Source: Spiroplasma clarkii
Lineage (GTDB): Bacteria; Bacillota_I; Bacilli_A; Mycoplasmatales; Mycoplasmataceae
Direction of reading: 5' to 3'
Length of the DNA: 64,000 nt
Assembly: GCF_002795265.1 (NCBI RefSeq)
Contig: NZ_CP024870.1
Coordinates: 1,054,001-1,118,000, forward strand
In this document: positions 40,777-51,608 of the stretch, in pieces
Numbering within the stretch: position 1 is the first letter of the stretch
Layout: the number at the start of each line of letters is the position of its first letter
Made by a program: the position numbers and the translations under genes
Notes under the pieces: model-generated
Seen by the model: only the letters and a program-made list of their open reading frames with translations
Database searches by the model: none
Told to the model about the DNA's origin: nothing

Positions 40777-43164
40777 TTAGTTTAAATTTTTATTTTTTTG
40801 ACTACTTTCAACTGTGGCAATTGGTAGCTCCTTTGTGAAATCACTTAGTTTTTCACCAAAGACTTGTTCAAATACTTCTGAGTATTTTTGCACAGGTACA
40901 ATTGCTAAAACATTTCTAACTTCTTCAGGAATATCATCAATGTCTTTTTGGTTTTTTCAAGGAATTAAGATTTTTTTCAATCCACTTCTGTGAGCAGAAA
41001 TTGATTTTTCTCTTAATCCACCAATTGGGAAGACAAGTCCTCTTAAAGTAATCTCTCCAGTCATTCCAATGTCTTTTGGTACTGGTTTATTGGTTAGAGC
41101 TGACACAATTGCAGTGGCAATTGTAATTCCAGCACTTGGGCCATCTTTTGGTACAGCTCCTTCTGGCACATGGATATGGATGTCATTTTCTGTAAACACT
41201 TCTTTTGGAATTCCAAAACCTTTGTAGTTTGATTTTACAAAGTCATAAGCAATTGTTGCAGATTCTTTCATAACATCACCAAGTTTTCCAGTTAGGATTA
41301 AACCACCTTTACCTGGGAAATGAGTTACCTCAATTGGTAAAATATCACCACCAAATTGAGTGTAGGCTAAACCAGTGACAACTCCAACTTGTAGTTCTTC
41401 TTTTTCTTTTTCAGTATGTTCAAAAATACGTTTTTTCAACAATTCATTAACTACTTTTGGTGTAACTTCAAGTTTTTCAATTTCTTTGTTTAATAATTTA
41501 ACAATGAATTTTCTTGTGATTGAAGCAATTCAACGTTCAAGTTGACGGACTCCGGCTTCACGAGTATAGAATTTAATAATTTCTTCTAACCCTTGACTTG
41601 TAAAGACTAAGTTTTTAGCATCCACTTCATGTTCTTTTAGAACTTTTGGTACAAGATATTCTTGAGCAATTTTTAATTTCTCAATTTCTGTATAACTTGA
41701 TAATTCAATGATTTCCATTCTGTCATACAATGCTTCAGGAATATTGTCTGGGTAGTTTGCAGTTGCAATAAACACAACATTGCTTAAATCATATTCCTCT
41801 TCTAAGTAGTGATCTGAGAATTTTGAGTTTTGCTCTGGGTCTAATACTTCTAACATTGCAGATGCTGGATCACCTTTGTAATCACTAGCCATTTTGTCAA
41901 TTTCATCAAGTAGGAACACTGGGTTGGTAACTCCAACTTTTTTCATACCTTGAATTATACGTCCTGGCATTGCTCCAACATAAGTTTTTCTGTGTCCTCT
42001 AATTTCTGCTTCATCGCGAATTCCACCAAGAGAAATTTTTACAAATTCTCTCCCCATTGCCTCAGAAATTGATTTTGCCAATGAAGTTTTCCCAACTCCT
42101 GGAGGCCCAACTAAAGTAATAATTTGACCTTTAATTTTGTTGGTATTTTGTTTTACAGCAAGATACTCAATAATTCTTTCTTTAACTTTGTCTAGACCAT
42201 AGTGATGTTCATCTAACACTTTTCTAGCATAAGTTAAATTGGTTTTCTCTTCTGTTTTTTTTCATCATGGTGTGTCCATCATTCAATCAATATATGTTCT
42301 AATGATGTTTGCTTCTGATGATGCAGAAGGCATAGTTTCATATCTTTCAATTTCTTGTAAAATACGTTTTTTGATGTTTTCTGGGAATGGTTCAATTTCT
42401 AAACGTTTTTTGTATTTTTTAATATCGTCGCCTTCACCATCAAGATCTCCCAATTCTTCTTTAATGGCTTTTAATTTTTCTCTTAAATAGTACTCTCTTT
42501 GTTGTTCATCTACTCTTGATTTAATTTTCTTACTAATTGATGATTCTATATCTGCTGATTGTCTTTTTTCATCTAAGAAATCATTGATAATTGCAATTCT
42601 TTTAACTGGATCTAACTCCTCTAAAATTGCTTGTTTTTTATCAATTGGCATAAATGGCATTAAAGTAGCTGCATTATCAACTAAGACACTAGCATTACCT
42701 TCTACCTTTCAATCTTTTAAAATTGAATCCATTTCTGATGGAAATTCATCTTGACTAGTAATCATAGCCTTCATCAGTTTTGTAACTTTTGTCAAGTTTT
42801 CCTTATTGTTTTTTTCATTAGGTTTTTTTTCAGTATATTCTGCTGAATAAAATTCCCCTAATTCAAAATTTTTAAGTTCTGCTCTTTCAAGTGAATTGAT
42901 GTTTACAGTTAAAGTACCGTCTTTTCATTCTTTTTTTACATTAACTTTAGCTAAAACCCCAAAGTTAAATAATTCTTTAATGTCTGGTTCATCATCTAAT
43001 GGTTTTTTTTGAGAAACAATTAGCACCAAACCCTCATTCTTTTCTACTGCCTCTTTTACTGCAGTAGTTGTTTTTTCACGCCCGATTTCAAGCACTTGTT
43101 CAAAAGTAGGAAAAATATAACTTCCCCTTGTAACAAGCACTGGTAACCTATTTTGTGTGCTCAT
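40777..43164 (-). CDS. lon: ATP-dependent protease Lon
   Basis: A 795-aa AAA+ serine protease. N-terminal substrate domain starts [14 protein letters not shown]; Walker A GPPGVGKT (353-360), Walker B VFLLDEID; catalytic Ser677 in KDGPSAG and Lys720 in GLREKS, the same 43-residue spacing as in E. coli Lon. Two or more Trp are TGA. Shine-Dalgarno AGGAGGGGG. A perfect CIRCE site overlaps the -35 region, placing lon under HrcA. As mollicutes usually lack ClpXP, Lon and FtsH would carry most cytosolic proteolysis. Confidence 0.98.
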
Positions 43165-43190
43165 AATAATCCCCCTCCTGTTGGTACAAG

Positions 43191-43235
43191 ATTATAATAC
43201 CATATTTTTTAGCACTTTCAAGTGCTAAGTGCTAA
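43191..43235 (-). promoter_or_regulatory. lon promoter with CIRCE operator
   Basis: CIRCE at 43209-43235: TTAGCACTT-N9-AAGTGCTAA, a perfect inverted repeat. Minus-strand -35 TTGAAA lies inside it and TATTAT/TATAAT follows at 43191-43199. HrcA binding would block RNA polymerase. Confidence 0.9.
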
Positions 43236-43402
43236 AAATTTTAAAAAAATAAGTGTTAAACCCTTATATTTAGGGGCTCAAATGCAATTGGTAAATTTTA
43301 TTAATTAAAATGATTTTAGCAAAACTTGAGTCCAAATTCTAAGTTTTTATTAAAAATTGTTAATTTCTATAATTATAAAGGCAAATTCAACAAAGTAATA
43401 AA

Positions 43403-43426
43403 AATACAAACCCAGGGGTTTGTATT
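43403..43426 (-). terminator. Terminator of tig
   Basis: AATACAAACCC / GGGTTTGTATT with a 2-base loop and a T run on the minus strand. Confidence 0.9.
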
Positions 43427-43431
43427 AAAAT

Positions 43432-44715
43432 CTAACCATTGTTTTGGTACAAGAAATCAATGATTTTTTCTTTAATTAGATCTTCTTTAACTTGATCTTC
43501 AGGTAAAAATCCTTTAATCATTTCAGCTTCAACACCAAATTGTTTTGCCAACACTTCATATTTTGCTGCAACTTCTTCAGGAGTAAATTCAAATTTCTCA
43601 TTATTTCTAACTTTATCAGTTACTAAGTGACTTGAAATACGACGTTTTGCATCATCCACTAATTCCTCTTTAATGGCTGCATCTGTTAAACCAGTTTGTT
43701 TTTTGTAATCTTTCATAGTTAATTTTTGTGAAGCTACTCGGGCTTCAAATTCTTTATATAAATTCTCAACTTCTTTATCAATAGCAATTTTTGGTAATTC
43801 AATTTTTGAATTTGCAATAATTATGTCAATTACTTGGTTAACAAATTGATTTTTTAGGTTAGTAGTTTTTTGCTTAATAATTTCAGATGTTACAAAGTCA
43901 ACTAATTCTTTGTAAGTGTTGATGTTAGGCAGATTTAAATCTTTTGCCAATTCATCATCTTTGGCAGGTAATTCTCTTTGTTTAATTGTTTTAATATCTA
44001 AAATAAATTTAGCTTTCTTACCACTTAATTCAGGAGTGTAATCTTCTGGGAAAGTCACAGCAATTGTTGATTCTCCAATTTTTTTACCAATCATAGCATC
44101 TTCAAAACCTGGAATCATTTGTTTTGAACCAATTACTAATCTAAAGTCTAAACCTTTTCCACCTTTAAAGGGCTTGTCATCAATAAATCCTTCAAAGTCA
44201 AAGACAACAACATCACCAACTGCTACTGTTAGGTCTTCTTTATCTTTTTCTAGTGCAAAACGAGATTGGTACTGTTCAATTGCTCCATCAATTTCTTCAG
44301 CAGTTGCTTCAAAAGTTTGTTTTACCAATTCTTTTGCTTTAATTCCTGTGTATTTACCAATTTCAATTTCTGGTTTTAAATCAAAGACAAAGTCAATTGT
44401 ACATGACTCTTCACTTATTTTTACTGGGGTTGGCACTGGTGAAGTAAATGGTTGAATTTCTGACTTTTGAGCACTTGCAAATTCTCAAGCATCTTCTAAA
44501 ATCACTTGGATTGCTGCTTTTAAGTATTTGGCCGGGGTTAGAAATTGTTCAACTTTTGCTTTTGGAACTTTACCCTTTCTAAATCCAGGGATTTCAATAT
44601 CTGCGGCAACCTTACTTTTTCCTTTTTTAATAGCATTTTTTCAATCATCGCCATTAATTTCAACTGTTCAAACTCCTTGACCTTTTTGAGTTAATTTCTT
44701 AGCATTAAATTTCAT
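43432..44715 (-). CDS. tig: Trigger factor
   Basis: A 427-aa ribosome-bound chaperone and prolyl isomerase. The ribosome-binding loop signature is GFRKGKVPK (N-terminal domain); the FKBP-like domain includes VGDVVVFDFEGFIDDKPFKG and LVIGSKQMIPGFEDAMIG; the C-terminal arms follow. WTVEINGDDW contains TGA Trp. Start 44715 with AGGAGG 11 bases upstream and TATAAT at about 44755. Monocistronic. Confidence 0.97.
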
Positions 44716-44768
44716 TTAATATTTGCCTCCTATATATTTCATACAATTCTTATTATAGCAAAATAAAC

Positions 44769-45401
44769 TTAGTTTTTTTGCAATTTGTTTGCTAACTTGT
44801 CTTCAAATACAGATAAATTAGCTTCCAGGTCTAAAATCTTCTCTTTTGTGGAAGTATGTAGACTGAGATTATACTCTGTTCGGGTTACAGTGATAAACAA
44901 TCTAGTAATTTGGTACAAACTTTCAGAAATACTTTTTGTTAATTGCACCAAATTTTCATACAAAGATCTTGTAAAGTAAGTTTTTTGTAAATCTAACAGT
45001 ACTAAACCTAATTCTAAAATTAGTTGCCATTCATTAGTTTGGTGACGAATTTTATAGATCAAGTTTTGTTCAATTGCTTCAAATAAATCAGGTTCACTAG
45101 TGTTTGGATCATTTAGTTCTACTGTAAAGTCAACACTTTGTAGCTTTTTAAAATTATATCGACTCTCAATTAAATCACTATTAATTTTTTTTATAATCTT
45201 TTTCAATACTCGCAAATGTTTTTCTGTTTTAAATAGCTCAAAAATAGCACTAAACATTGCATTATAAAAATCATATTTTGCCAATTCTTTGCTTCACAAG
45301 TGAAAAAAACAGCACCAACAGCAACTTTGTTCTAAACAAATTGTTTTATAAATTGCACAAGAACAGTTTTGACGATTAGGAGTTTCACAACTACAACACA
45401 T
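44769..45401 (-). CDS. Unknown protein with Cys-rich N-terminus
   Basis: A 210-aa protein. Start at 45401 (MCCSCETPNRQNCSC) is supported by AAGAAGG 7 bases upstream; the shorter TTG start at 45284 has none. Ten cysteines lie in the first 31 residues, ending in a SCCWCC cluster, a density otherwise absent from this proteome. Residues 45-210 are helical and charged (LKKIIKKINSDLIESRYNFKKL; a Leu/Thr-rich end without cysteines). The Cys cluster could bind Zn, Fe-S or haem-like ligands, or anchor the protein; no known motif matches. It follows the 317-aa membrane-anchored gene by 137 bases. Confidence 0.75.
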
Positions 45402-45510
45402 GTGTTTGCCTTCTTTCTAGTTTTCATTAGTGAGTTATGAATCTATTATAAATCAAAAAGATGTAGTAAAACAAAAAATGACCCAATTATCTAATAGATA
45501 GCCTAATAAA

Positions 45511-45531
45511 AAAAATGCCAAAAAGCATTAA
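45511..45531 (-). terminator. Small terminator after the 317-aa gene
   Basis: AATGC-TTTTTG-GCATTTTTTTT on the minus strand, shortly after the stop; weak stem. Confidence 0.6.
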
Positions 45532-45537
45532 TGATCA

Positions 45538-46491
45538 TTATTGACTTTGTTGAATTAAATTGTGAAGACTTGCTTCATCAATCTCTTCCATGTTTTTTAA
45601 TTTTTTTTGTAATATTGACAAGACCTGATGATTATTTTTTAACTTTTTAACATTCATTTTCTTAATTAAATATTCATATTTTTGTCTTAAAAAGAGTTTT
45701 TTTAAAAAATCATCATAAATAAACATTTTCATATATTCTTGACGACTAACTGCATCAATTTTTCAGTCTTTACCTTTACTTGCAATTTCAGCCATACCAG
45801 ATTTTAAAACAGCTTGGTAAAGTTCTGCCACCTCATCAAAAGCTAGTTTAAAAGCATTATTAATTAAGGTCTCAAATTCTTGATTTGGTTCAATTTTATA
45901 AAGTGATTTTTGCTCTTCATCTAAAACTGCAGCAATTGTATATGGGAAAATATAATTTAAACCATAATGGGAAAGAATATTGCGCATTTCTCGCACAAAA
46001 ATGAAAAAGTATTTGTAAAAAAAGTATTCAGGTTCATTTGTTAACTTAAAAATCTTAGCATAACAAGTCTGAGCGATTTTTTTATACTTATTTCATCATA
46101 AGTTCTCCAAAATGTTATTGTATTTTTTTAAATTTGCCATAATTTGCTTGCTACTAGCATAGCTTGTTTTGTCAAAAATAAACTTATTTGTATTGACAAA
46201 GTTAGAGTGGAAAAAACCAATTGCAAAATTTTCTTGATAACCAAAGAATCTCATTTGGTAATCATCAACTTGACCATTCATTCAAAGTTTTTCAAGCTCT
46301 CCAGCTGCAGAAATTCACCATTTTGCCTTCTTTGTGCTGTTATTTTCAGAAGTAATCCCAGCAATTGCAAAACTAGCTTTTCTTTTTTGCTGTTTTTTCT
46401 TAATAATCAAAACAAGTACTCAAATTAATATAAGAACTACTGCTAAAAAGCCACTAAAACTAGCAATAAATATAAGGATTTGATTAGTCAT
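45538..46491 (-). CDS. Membrane-anchored protein of unknown function, 317 aa
   Basis: A single N-terminal membrane helix (about residues 4-30: ILIFIASFSGFLAVVLILIWVLVLII) followed by a KKKQQKRK stop-transfer, so the large remainder is cytoplasmic. It is helical and aromatic (WWISAAGELEKLWMNGQ; EYFFYKYFFIFVREMRN), with a Lys-rich end. Many Trp codons are TGA. Shine-Dalgarno AAAGGAGGTCC 7 bases before ATG is excellent. Family not recognised. Part of a run of four unknown genes. Confidence 0.75.
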
Positions 46492-46520
46492 TTAAGAGGA
46501 CCTCCTTTTATAAAACTATC

Positions 46521-47708
46521 TTACTTTGCTTCATTTTTAGCATTAGCCATTTTTTTAATTGTTTCAGCTTTTGGTGTTGTTCCACCTTTTCTTCTCAATT
46601 TTTTTTCATATTTTTTTCTTTGTCTATTAACTTTTTTCAAAACCCCTTGAGGTTTTTCATGAATTAAAACATAAATACTTGGAACCCCATATTTTGCTTT
46701 AATTGTATTTCAAAATGAATAGCAACGGTTTTTTGGATTTGTAAGTTCTTCAACCAAATAAATATCATTGCCAATTCTAAAATCAGTTGGATCAATTTCA
46801 AACTGCATTGATGGGCGTTTGTCATCTTCTCCTGTTGGTTTGAATTCAGATGCTTTCTTTTGGTCTCTTTCAACTAATGATTCAGTTCTTGTTTTACCAT
46901 ATAATTCCAATCATAAACGTTCTTTTTCTCTTTGTTCTTTTTCATAATCTCGATCAACTGCAGTAATTTTAATGTCTTTATCTTGAGCTTTTGCTTTAGT
47001 TTTGGCATTTTCTTTGGCATCACTTTTTGCCTTAGCTGAGGCTGCTTTTTTAGCAGCAAGTTCTGCTTGTTTTTTTGCCTTAGCTTCTTTTAGCGCTTTT
47101 GCTTCAGCAGCTTTTTGTTTGGCAAGTTGAGCTTTTAATGCTTTTGCTTCAGCTTCTTTTTTTTGTGCCTCTTTAATTGCTTGTCTTTCTCTTTCTTCTG
47201 CTTCTTTTATCATTTTAGTAAAATTTGTTTCTTTCTCTTTAACTACTTTTGGTTTTTTAGTACCTGAAGTTGTTGATTTATTTACCATAGCAACTGGTGT
47301 TCCTAATTCAAGTCTTTTTTCAGTATTTTCAAACTTTACTCGATTTGCTTTTGTAGCACCGAGATTTATTTTTTTAGTATCAGTATTTTCTACTAAAATT
47401 TGTTGAATTTTTAAAACATTTGATTTTTTTTCATTAAACTCCATTTTGCGGCGATCCATCAAAATTTTGTTTCTCACATCATCTGCTTTAACTGCTTGGG
47501 CATTTAGTTGTTCTTCTTCATTTTCTAGTAAAAAGAAAATGTATTCTAAAATTTCTAAGCGTACAGCAGCATCATATGATTCATATTCTTGAGCAAATAA
47601 TGCAATTGTTTGAGTTGTTAAACGTTTTTCAATTAGGCCTTTAATCCTAGCCTTGGTTATGTTTGAAATTAATTTAAAATCCTTCGAAGTTTTTTTAATT
47701 GTTCCCAT
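46521..47708 (-). CDS. Lys/Ala-rich coiled-coil protein, 395 aa
   Basis: Start MGTIKKTSKDFKLIS at 47708 with GGAGG 9 bases upstream; a TTG 36 bases earlier has none. The N-terminal 90 residues may be globular (KARIKGLIEKRLTTQTIALFAQEYESYDAAVRL). Residues 170-260 are nearly continuous Lys/Ala/Glu helix (AEAKALKAQLAKQKAAEAKAL), then a second region (LYGKTRTESLVERDQKKASEF ... IGNDIYLVEELTNPKNRC) and a basic tail. Such stretches fit cytoskeletal or DNA-associated structural proteins; no family match. In tandem with the 594-aa protein upstream. Confidence 0.75.
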
Positions 47709-47782
47709 GTCATATTCCTCCATATATTCAGATAATTTTAGCAAAAAATGGACTAGTTAACTCAAACTTGCCCATCATTTGA

Positions 47783-49567
47783 TTATTTTATATTTTTTGT
47801 GAATTTTCTACTAATTTTTTCAATTCTATTCTTACGTTTCTCATTTTCAATTTTTGCCACTGTTTCTGCTCTCTTTTCTAACTCAATAAATTTATAAGTT
47901 TTTTTAGCAGCAACTAGTGATTCATCAAAAACTCGGTCATCATTTGCTTTGGTAAAGTAGGCTTTCATTTTCAATTCAGTTCTCTTGATCATTTCTTGTT
48001 CATGTCTTATCTGTGCATCAATTGAAGCAATTTCTGATCTGTATTTTGCATCTCTTTCAAAACGTCTTTGCCTTTCTAAACGTAAGACTGATGCCACACG
48101 TTTTTCTTCTGCCCTTTTAATTTGACGTTCTTTCATTAATTCAATTAATCTTTGACGTTCATGCAATCTTCTTAAACGATCTGCTTTTTCAATAGCTTTT
48201 AAGTTAATATCTTCACGTTTTTTAGCACGATTTAGTTCCCTAGCCTCAGCCATTCTTCGTGCACGAGCCACAATGTAACTATTAGATCTTTCTAACTTCA
48301 TCATAGTAATACGGTGGCGACGTTCATTTCTTAATTCTCTTAAGAATTCAATTTTTTCAGTCATTTCATCAAGAGTTTTAATTTCTTGTTGATTATTATC
48401 TAAAATTTCTTGCATTGCTGGTCGTTTGCTTAAATCAACAGAAACTTGGTAGTTCCCAATTGGTTTAATTTCATGATAAGGTTTTGAACCAACTGAAACT
48501 TCACTTTCAAATGCTTGCCCCACTGCAGGCATTTTGTCTGGATTTGTGGTAATTTCAAAACCTTCTTTTGAGTGAATGTTTCGTTTGCTTGGATCAATTC
48601 CTAAATCACCTTCATACATATATTTGTTAATTGGTGAATTAACATATTGGTATTCTGTGGTTTGTGCTTCAGGATTTAAAGCTGATTGGAAAAAATCAAT
48701 TCCCAAAGTTACTTCTGGTTCAGCTAATTCTGAGGTTGGCACTTGTTCAATTTCTGCTTCATCAAAATCAATGTTGTTCACTGTGTTGAACTCTTCACGA
48801 GTCATATCTTCATCAATCACAAAACCATGTTTTGGTGTAGTGTCTGTCAAGGTTGCAGCCTCTCTGACAAATGAATCAGTGTCATTGACAAAATCCTCTA
48901 AACTTGGATCAGGTACTGGACTGCTAGTTAAATTATCAGTTTCAGGTACTTCATTATATCTAAGTGTTGATGAAGTGTCAGTGCTAGCTTTATTTGACAA
49001 GATACTTTCTGGCATTCCAAGACCATTGCTTTCAGCATCATTTAATAAATTTTCAATTTCCATTATATTTTTACCAGTTTTTGGTTGGGCTGTGAAATTA
49101 AATTGCTCAACATCAATATCTGTTTTGTAACCTGCACGATTTAAAATTTCTTCTCTTGTATTACGGTTACTTGATTGAGATGTTGAAAGTCTAGACATAA
49201 AAACTTGACGTTTAGCATCAGGGGTTGTTGGTTCTTGTCTGACATCAAGTCTATCTTTTCAACCACTGATTCCTTTGTCAATTTTTTTAGATTCAGATGA
49301 GTAGTTTTTTCAAAAATGTTTAAACAGTCTGTTAAATTCAACTTCTCATAATTCTACTAAATTAATTTTTCTTGAATCACTATCTGGAAGTGATTCAATG
49401 CGGTCATATGATGAAAGCAACTTTTTGTAGTTTTCATCATTTTGTAAATTATATTTATGCACCAAGGCTAGTGATTTTGGGGTGAAATGTTGTCACACAT
49501 ACCCTTTTTCACTTGTAGATTCACTTGAATTTTTTGTTACTGTGGTTGCTTTTTTTCCCGAAGCCAT
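47783..49567 (-). CDS. Large coiled-coil protein, 594 aa
   Basis: Starts MASGKKATTVTKNSS with GGAGGT upstream. Residues 1-130 are moderately folded with several TGA Trp codons (VWQHFTPKSLALVHKYN); 130-400 are Ser/Thr/Asp-rich, probably disordered; 400-590 form an Arg/Glu/Lys helix (RRLHERQRLIELMKERQIKR). No membrane segment. Architecture (folded head, spacer, long basic coiled coil) resembles structural or scaffold proteins. First gene of the four-gene unknown cluster, 74 bases before the Lys/Ala-rich coiled-coil gene. Confidence 0.8.
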
Positions 49568-49671
49568 AGTTCTACCTCCTAAAAAATTTATTTTAATTTA
49601 TAAATATTATACACTATTTTTCACTTTTTTGCATACCTATGTTATAATCATATGTAATTTCTAGATAAAAA

Positions 49672-49691
49672 AAACAAAACTAAGTTTTGTT
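49672..49691 (-). terminator. Terminator of the efp operon
   Basis: ACAAAACT-TAGTTTTGT-TTTTTTT on the minus strand, after the Asp23-like gene. Confidence 0.85.
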
Positions 49692-49703
49692 TGACATATT
49701 TTC

Positions 49704-49997
49704 TTAATTTTTAATATAAACAAAAGCAATATTTTTAGGCTTAAGCCCAATTGCATTTTCAATTGCAAAAACAATTGAGTTATTTAATTTTAACTCATCA
49801 ATTTCTAATTTCTTGTGGATGTTGGCAAAAAGTTTTACCAAAACAAATAAATGATCATCATGAAGTAAATTAGTTTCGATTTCGAATTTCTCTAAATCTC
49901 TCACATTATTCATAACAACAAATTCAATAACTTTATTAAGAATACGTTGGTCAACCTCTAAATTACCACGAGCATTTCTTTCTAATAAAATATACAT
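49704..49997 (-). CDS. Asp23/Gls24-like small protein
   Basis: A 97-aa protein next to efp. ERNARGNLEVDQRILNKVIEFVVMNN fits the start of Asp23/Gls24 (YqhY-type) proteins, where a G-x-I/L-x-h-x..V-I..h-h segment is typical; LKPKNIAFVYIKN is the final strand. In B. subtilis yqhY lies in the efp-acc-nusB region, supporting the call. YqhY-type proteins have been linked to acetyl-CoA carboxylase control; here no acc genes are near. Low to moderate certainty. Confidence 0.55.
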   Translation of the reverse strand: MYILLERNARGNLEVDQRILNKVIEFVVMNNVRDLEKFEIETNLLHDDHLFVLVKLFANIHKKLEIDELKLNNSIVFAIENAIGLKPKNIAFVYIKN

Positions 49998-50029
49998 TTT
50001 CTCAACCCCTTTATTAGATAAATAATTGT

Positions 50030-50590
50030 TTAACTATTAGCTCTCCCAAAGTATTTACCATCATTTGTGTTGATAATTACCTTGTCACCTTCTTTAATGA
50101 AAAGTGGCACCATTATTTCTAATCCAGTCTCTAAAATAGCACGTTTTTGAGCCCCACTAGTTGTATCGCCTTTAACTGCGGGTTCTGCTTCTCTGATTGC
50201 TAATTCCATTTTTTCAGGAATACTAATACCTAAAATTTCACTATCATATTCAGTGACTTTAACCATAATTCCATCAGTTATAAATTTTAATTCTCAATCA
50301 AGTTTATTAACTGGAATTTCAATTTGGTCATAAGTTTCAGTGTTCATAAAGACACAATTTTCACCATCATTGTATAAATATTGCATGTCTTTTTTTTCAA
50401 TCATGGCTTTATCCACTTTATCTCCACCAGTAAAGGTCATCTCCACACGAGCACCAGTTCTTAGGTTTTTTACTTTAACTGTAACTTTACCTTGTTGACG
50501 ACCTGATTTAGAAAATGAATTTTCTAGTACCACAAAAATGTTTCCATCATATAAGAAGGTACTACCAGGTCTTAAATCGTTTACTAACAT
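50030..50590 (-). CDS. efp: Elongation factor P
   Basis: A 186-aa EF-P that rescues ribosomes stalled at polyproline. KOW-type N-terminal domain LRPGSTFLYDG and the KNLRTGARVEMTFTGGD block, then two OB domains ending NDGKYFGRANS. The tip loop, normally PGKG with a modified Lys, reads KSGRQQGKV, so Arg or Gln takes the tip position; the PGKG motif is absent. One TGA Trp after KLD. Shine-Dalgarno AAAGGAG. Confidence 0.97.
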
Positions 50591-50639
50591 AAGTTTTCTC
50601 CTTTAATATTGATTAAGTTCTATGAATATTATAACAAAA

Positions 50640-51608
50640 TTAGACCTTTTTATATGGTTTTTCACAAAACATTCAAGTGATGCGAAAAGGTGAATTTGGA
50701 AAATCAAAACTTCCAGCACTTGTCATACTTTTACCAGCTCTTTGTAGTTCTAAAATTTTGATGTAACCATCCTTAACTTTGACTGTGATTCCCTCTTTAT
50801 CAACATTTATAATCATTCCAGGACTTGAAGTAATATTTAAAGCACTAACCTTTTCATCACTACTAACCACTCTGGCTTGTTTTATTTTAATTCTTTCTTC
50901 AAATAAATATGTGTAAGCCACTGGTTTAGGGCTTAAACATCTAATAAAGTTAACAACACTTGTAGAATCTTGCTCTCAATTAATAACCTCTTGGTCATTG
51001 GTTAAATTATAAGCAAAGGAAACTTTGGTTTCATCTTGGGGAGTTCCCACAATTGTTTTTTGAAAAATTGCTAACAAGTATTTTGCTAGCATACTTTGTC
51101 CAAGTTTACCTAATTTTTCAAATAAACTTCCTGCATCATCACTTGGAGCAATTGCAATTTCTTCTTGTGCATAGACTTCACCAGCATCCATTTTTTTAAC
51201 CATTTTCATTAATGAAATACCAGTTTTGGCATCACCATTTTTAATTGCATATTGGATAGGACTACCTCCACGATATTTTGGTAATAATGAGGCATGAACA
51301 TTAATAGCATTTTCAAATAAATTTAAAACTTTTTCAGGGATAAACTGCCCAAAAGCACAAGTAATTAAAAAATCTGGTTTTAATGCTGCAAGTTCATCAT
51401 AAATTGCACCAACTTTTTCTGGTTGAAAAACTTGATATCCTTGTTGCTCTGCATATACTTTAACTGGAGTTGGAACTATTTGTTTTTTTCTGCCTTGAAT
51501 TCGATCTGGTTGACTAATTACCCCAACAATTTTTAAATCTAATTGTTCAAGTGCTTGTAAAATCTCTACTGCAATTTGGGGTGTACCACAAAATATTACT
51601 TTATACAT
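50640..51608 (-). CDS. fmt: Methionyl-tRNA formyltransferase
   Basis: A 322-aa enzyme that formylates initiator Met-tRNA with 10-formyl-THF. FCGTPQIAVEIL start, catalytic region NVHASLLPKYRGGSPIQ, and MKKMDAGEVYAQEEI; the C-terminal OB-like domain follows and ends FCEKPYKKV after a TGA Trp. Its ATG lies in the end of the DUF2779 gene (13-base overlap). Confidence 0.97.

Noticed and set aside
46664-46873. Alternative minus-strand frame overlapping the Lys/Ala-rich gene
   Set aside because: The main frame is open throughout the region with TGA as Trp; the alternative has no start signal.
48576-49130. 184-codon plus-strand open frame
   Set aside because: It lies wholly antisense to the 594-aa coiled-coil gene, has no ribosome binding site, and its composition mirrors the opposite strand.
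49636-49690. Plus-strand TGTTATAAT that might start a small RNA ending at the hairpin 49672-49691
   Set aside because: No -35, only about 50 bases of transcript, and the hairpin is explained as the terminator of the efp operon; AT-rich background gives such boxes often.
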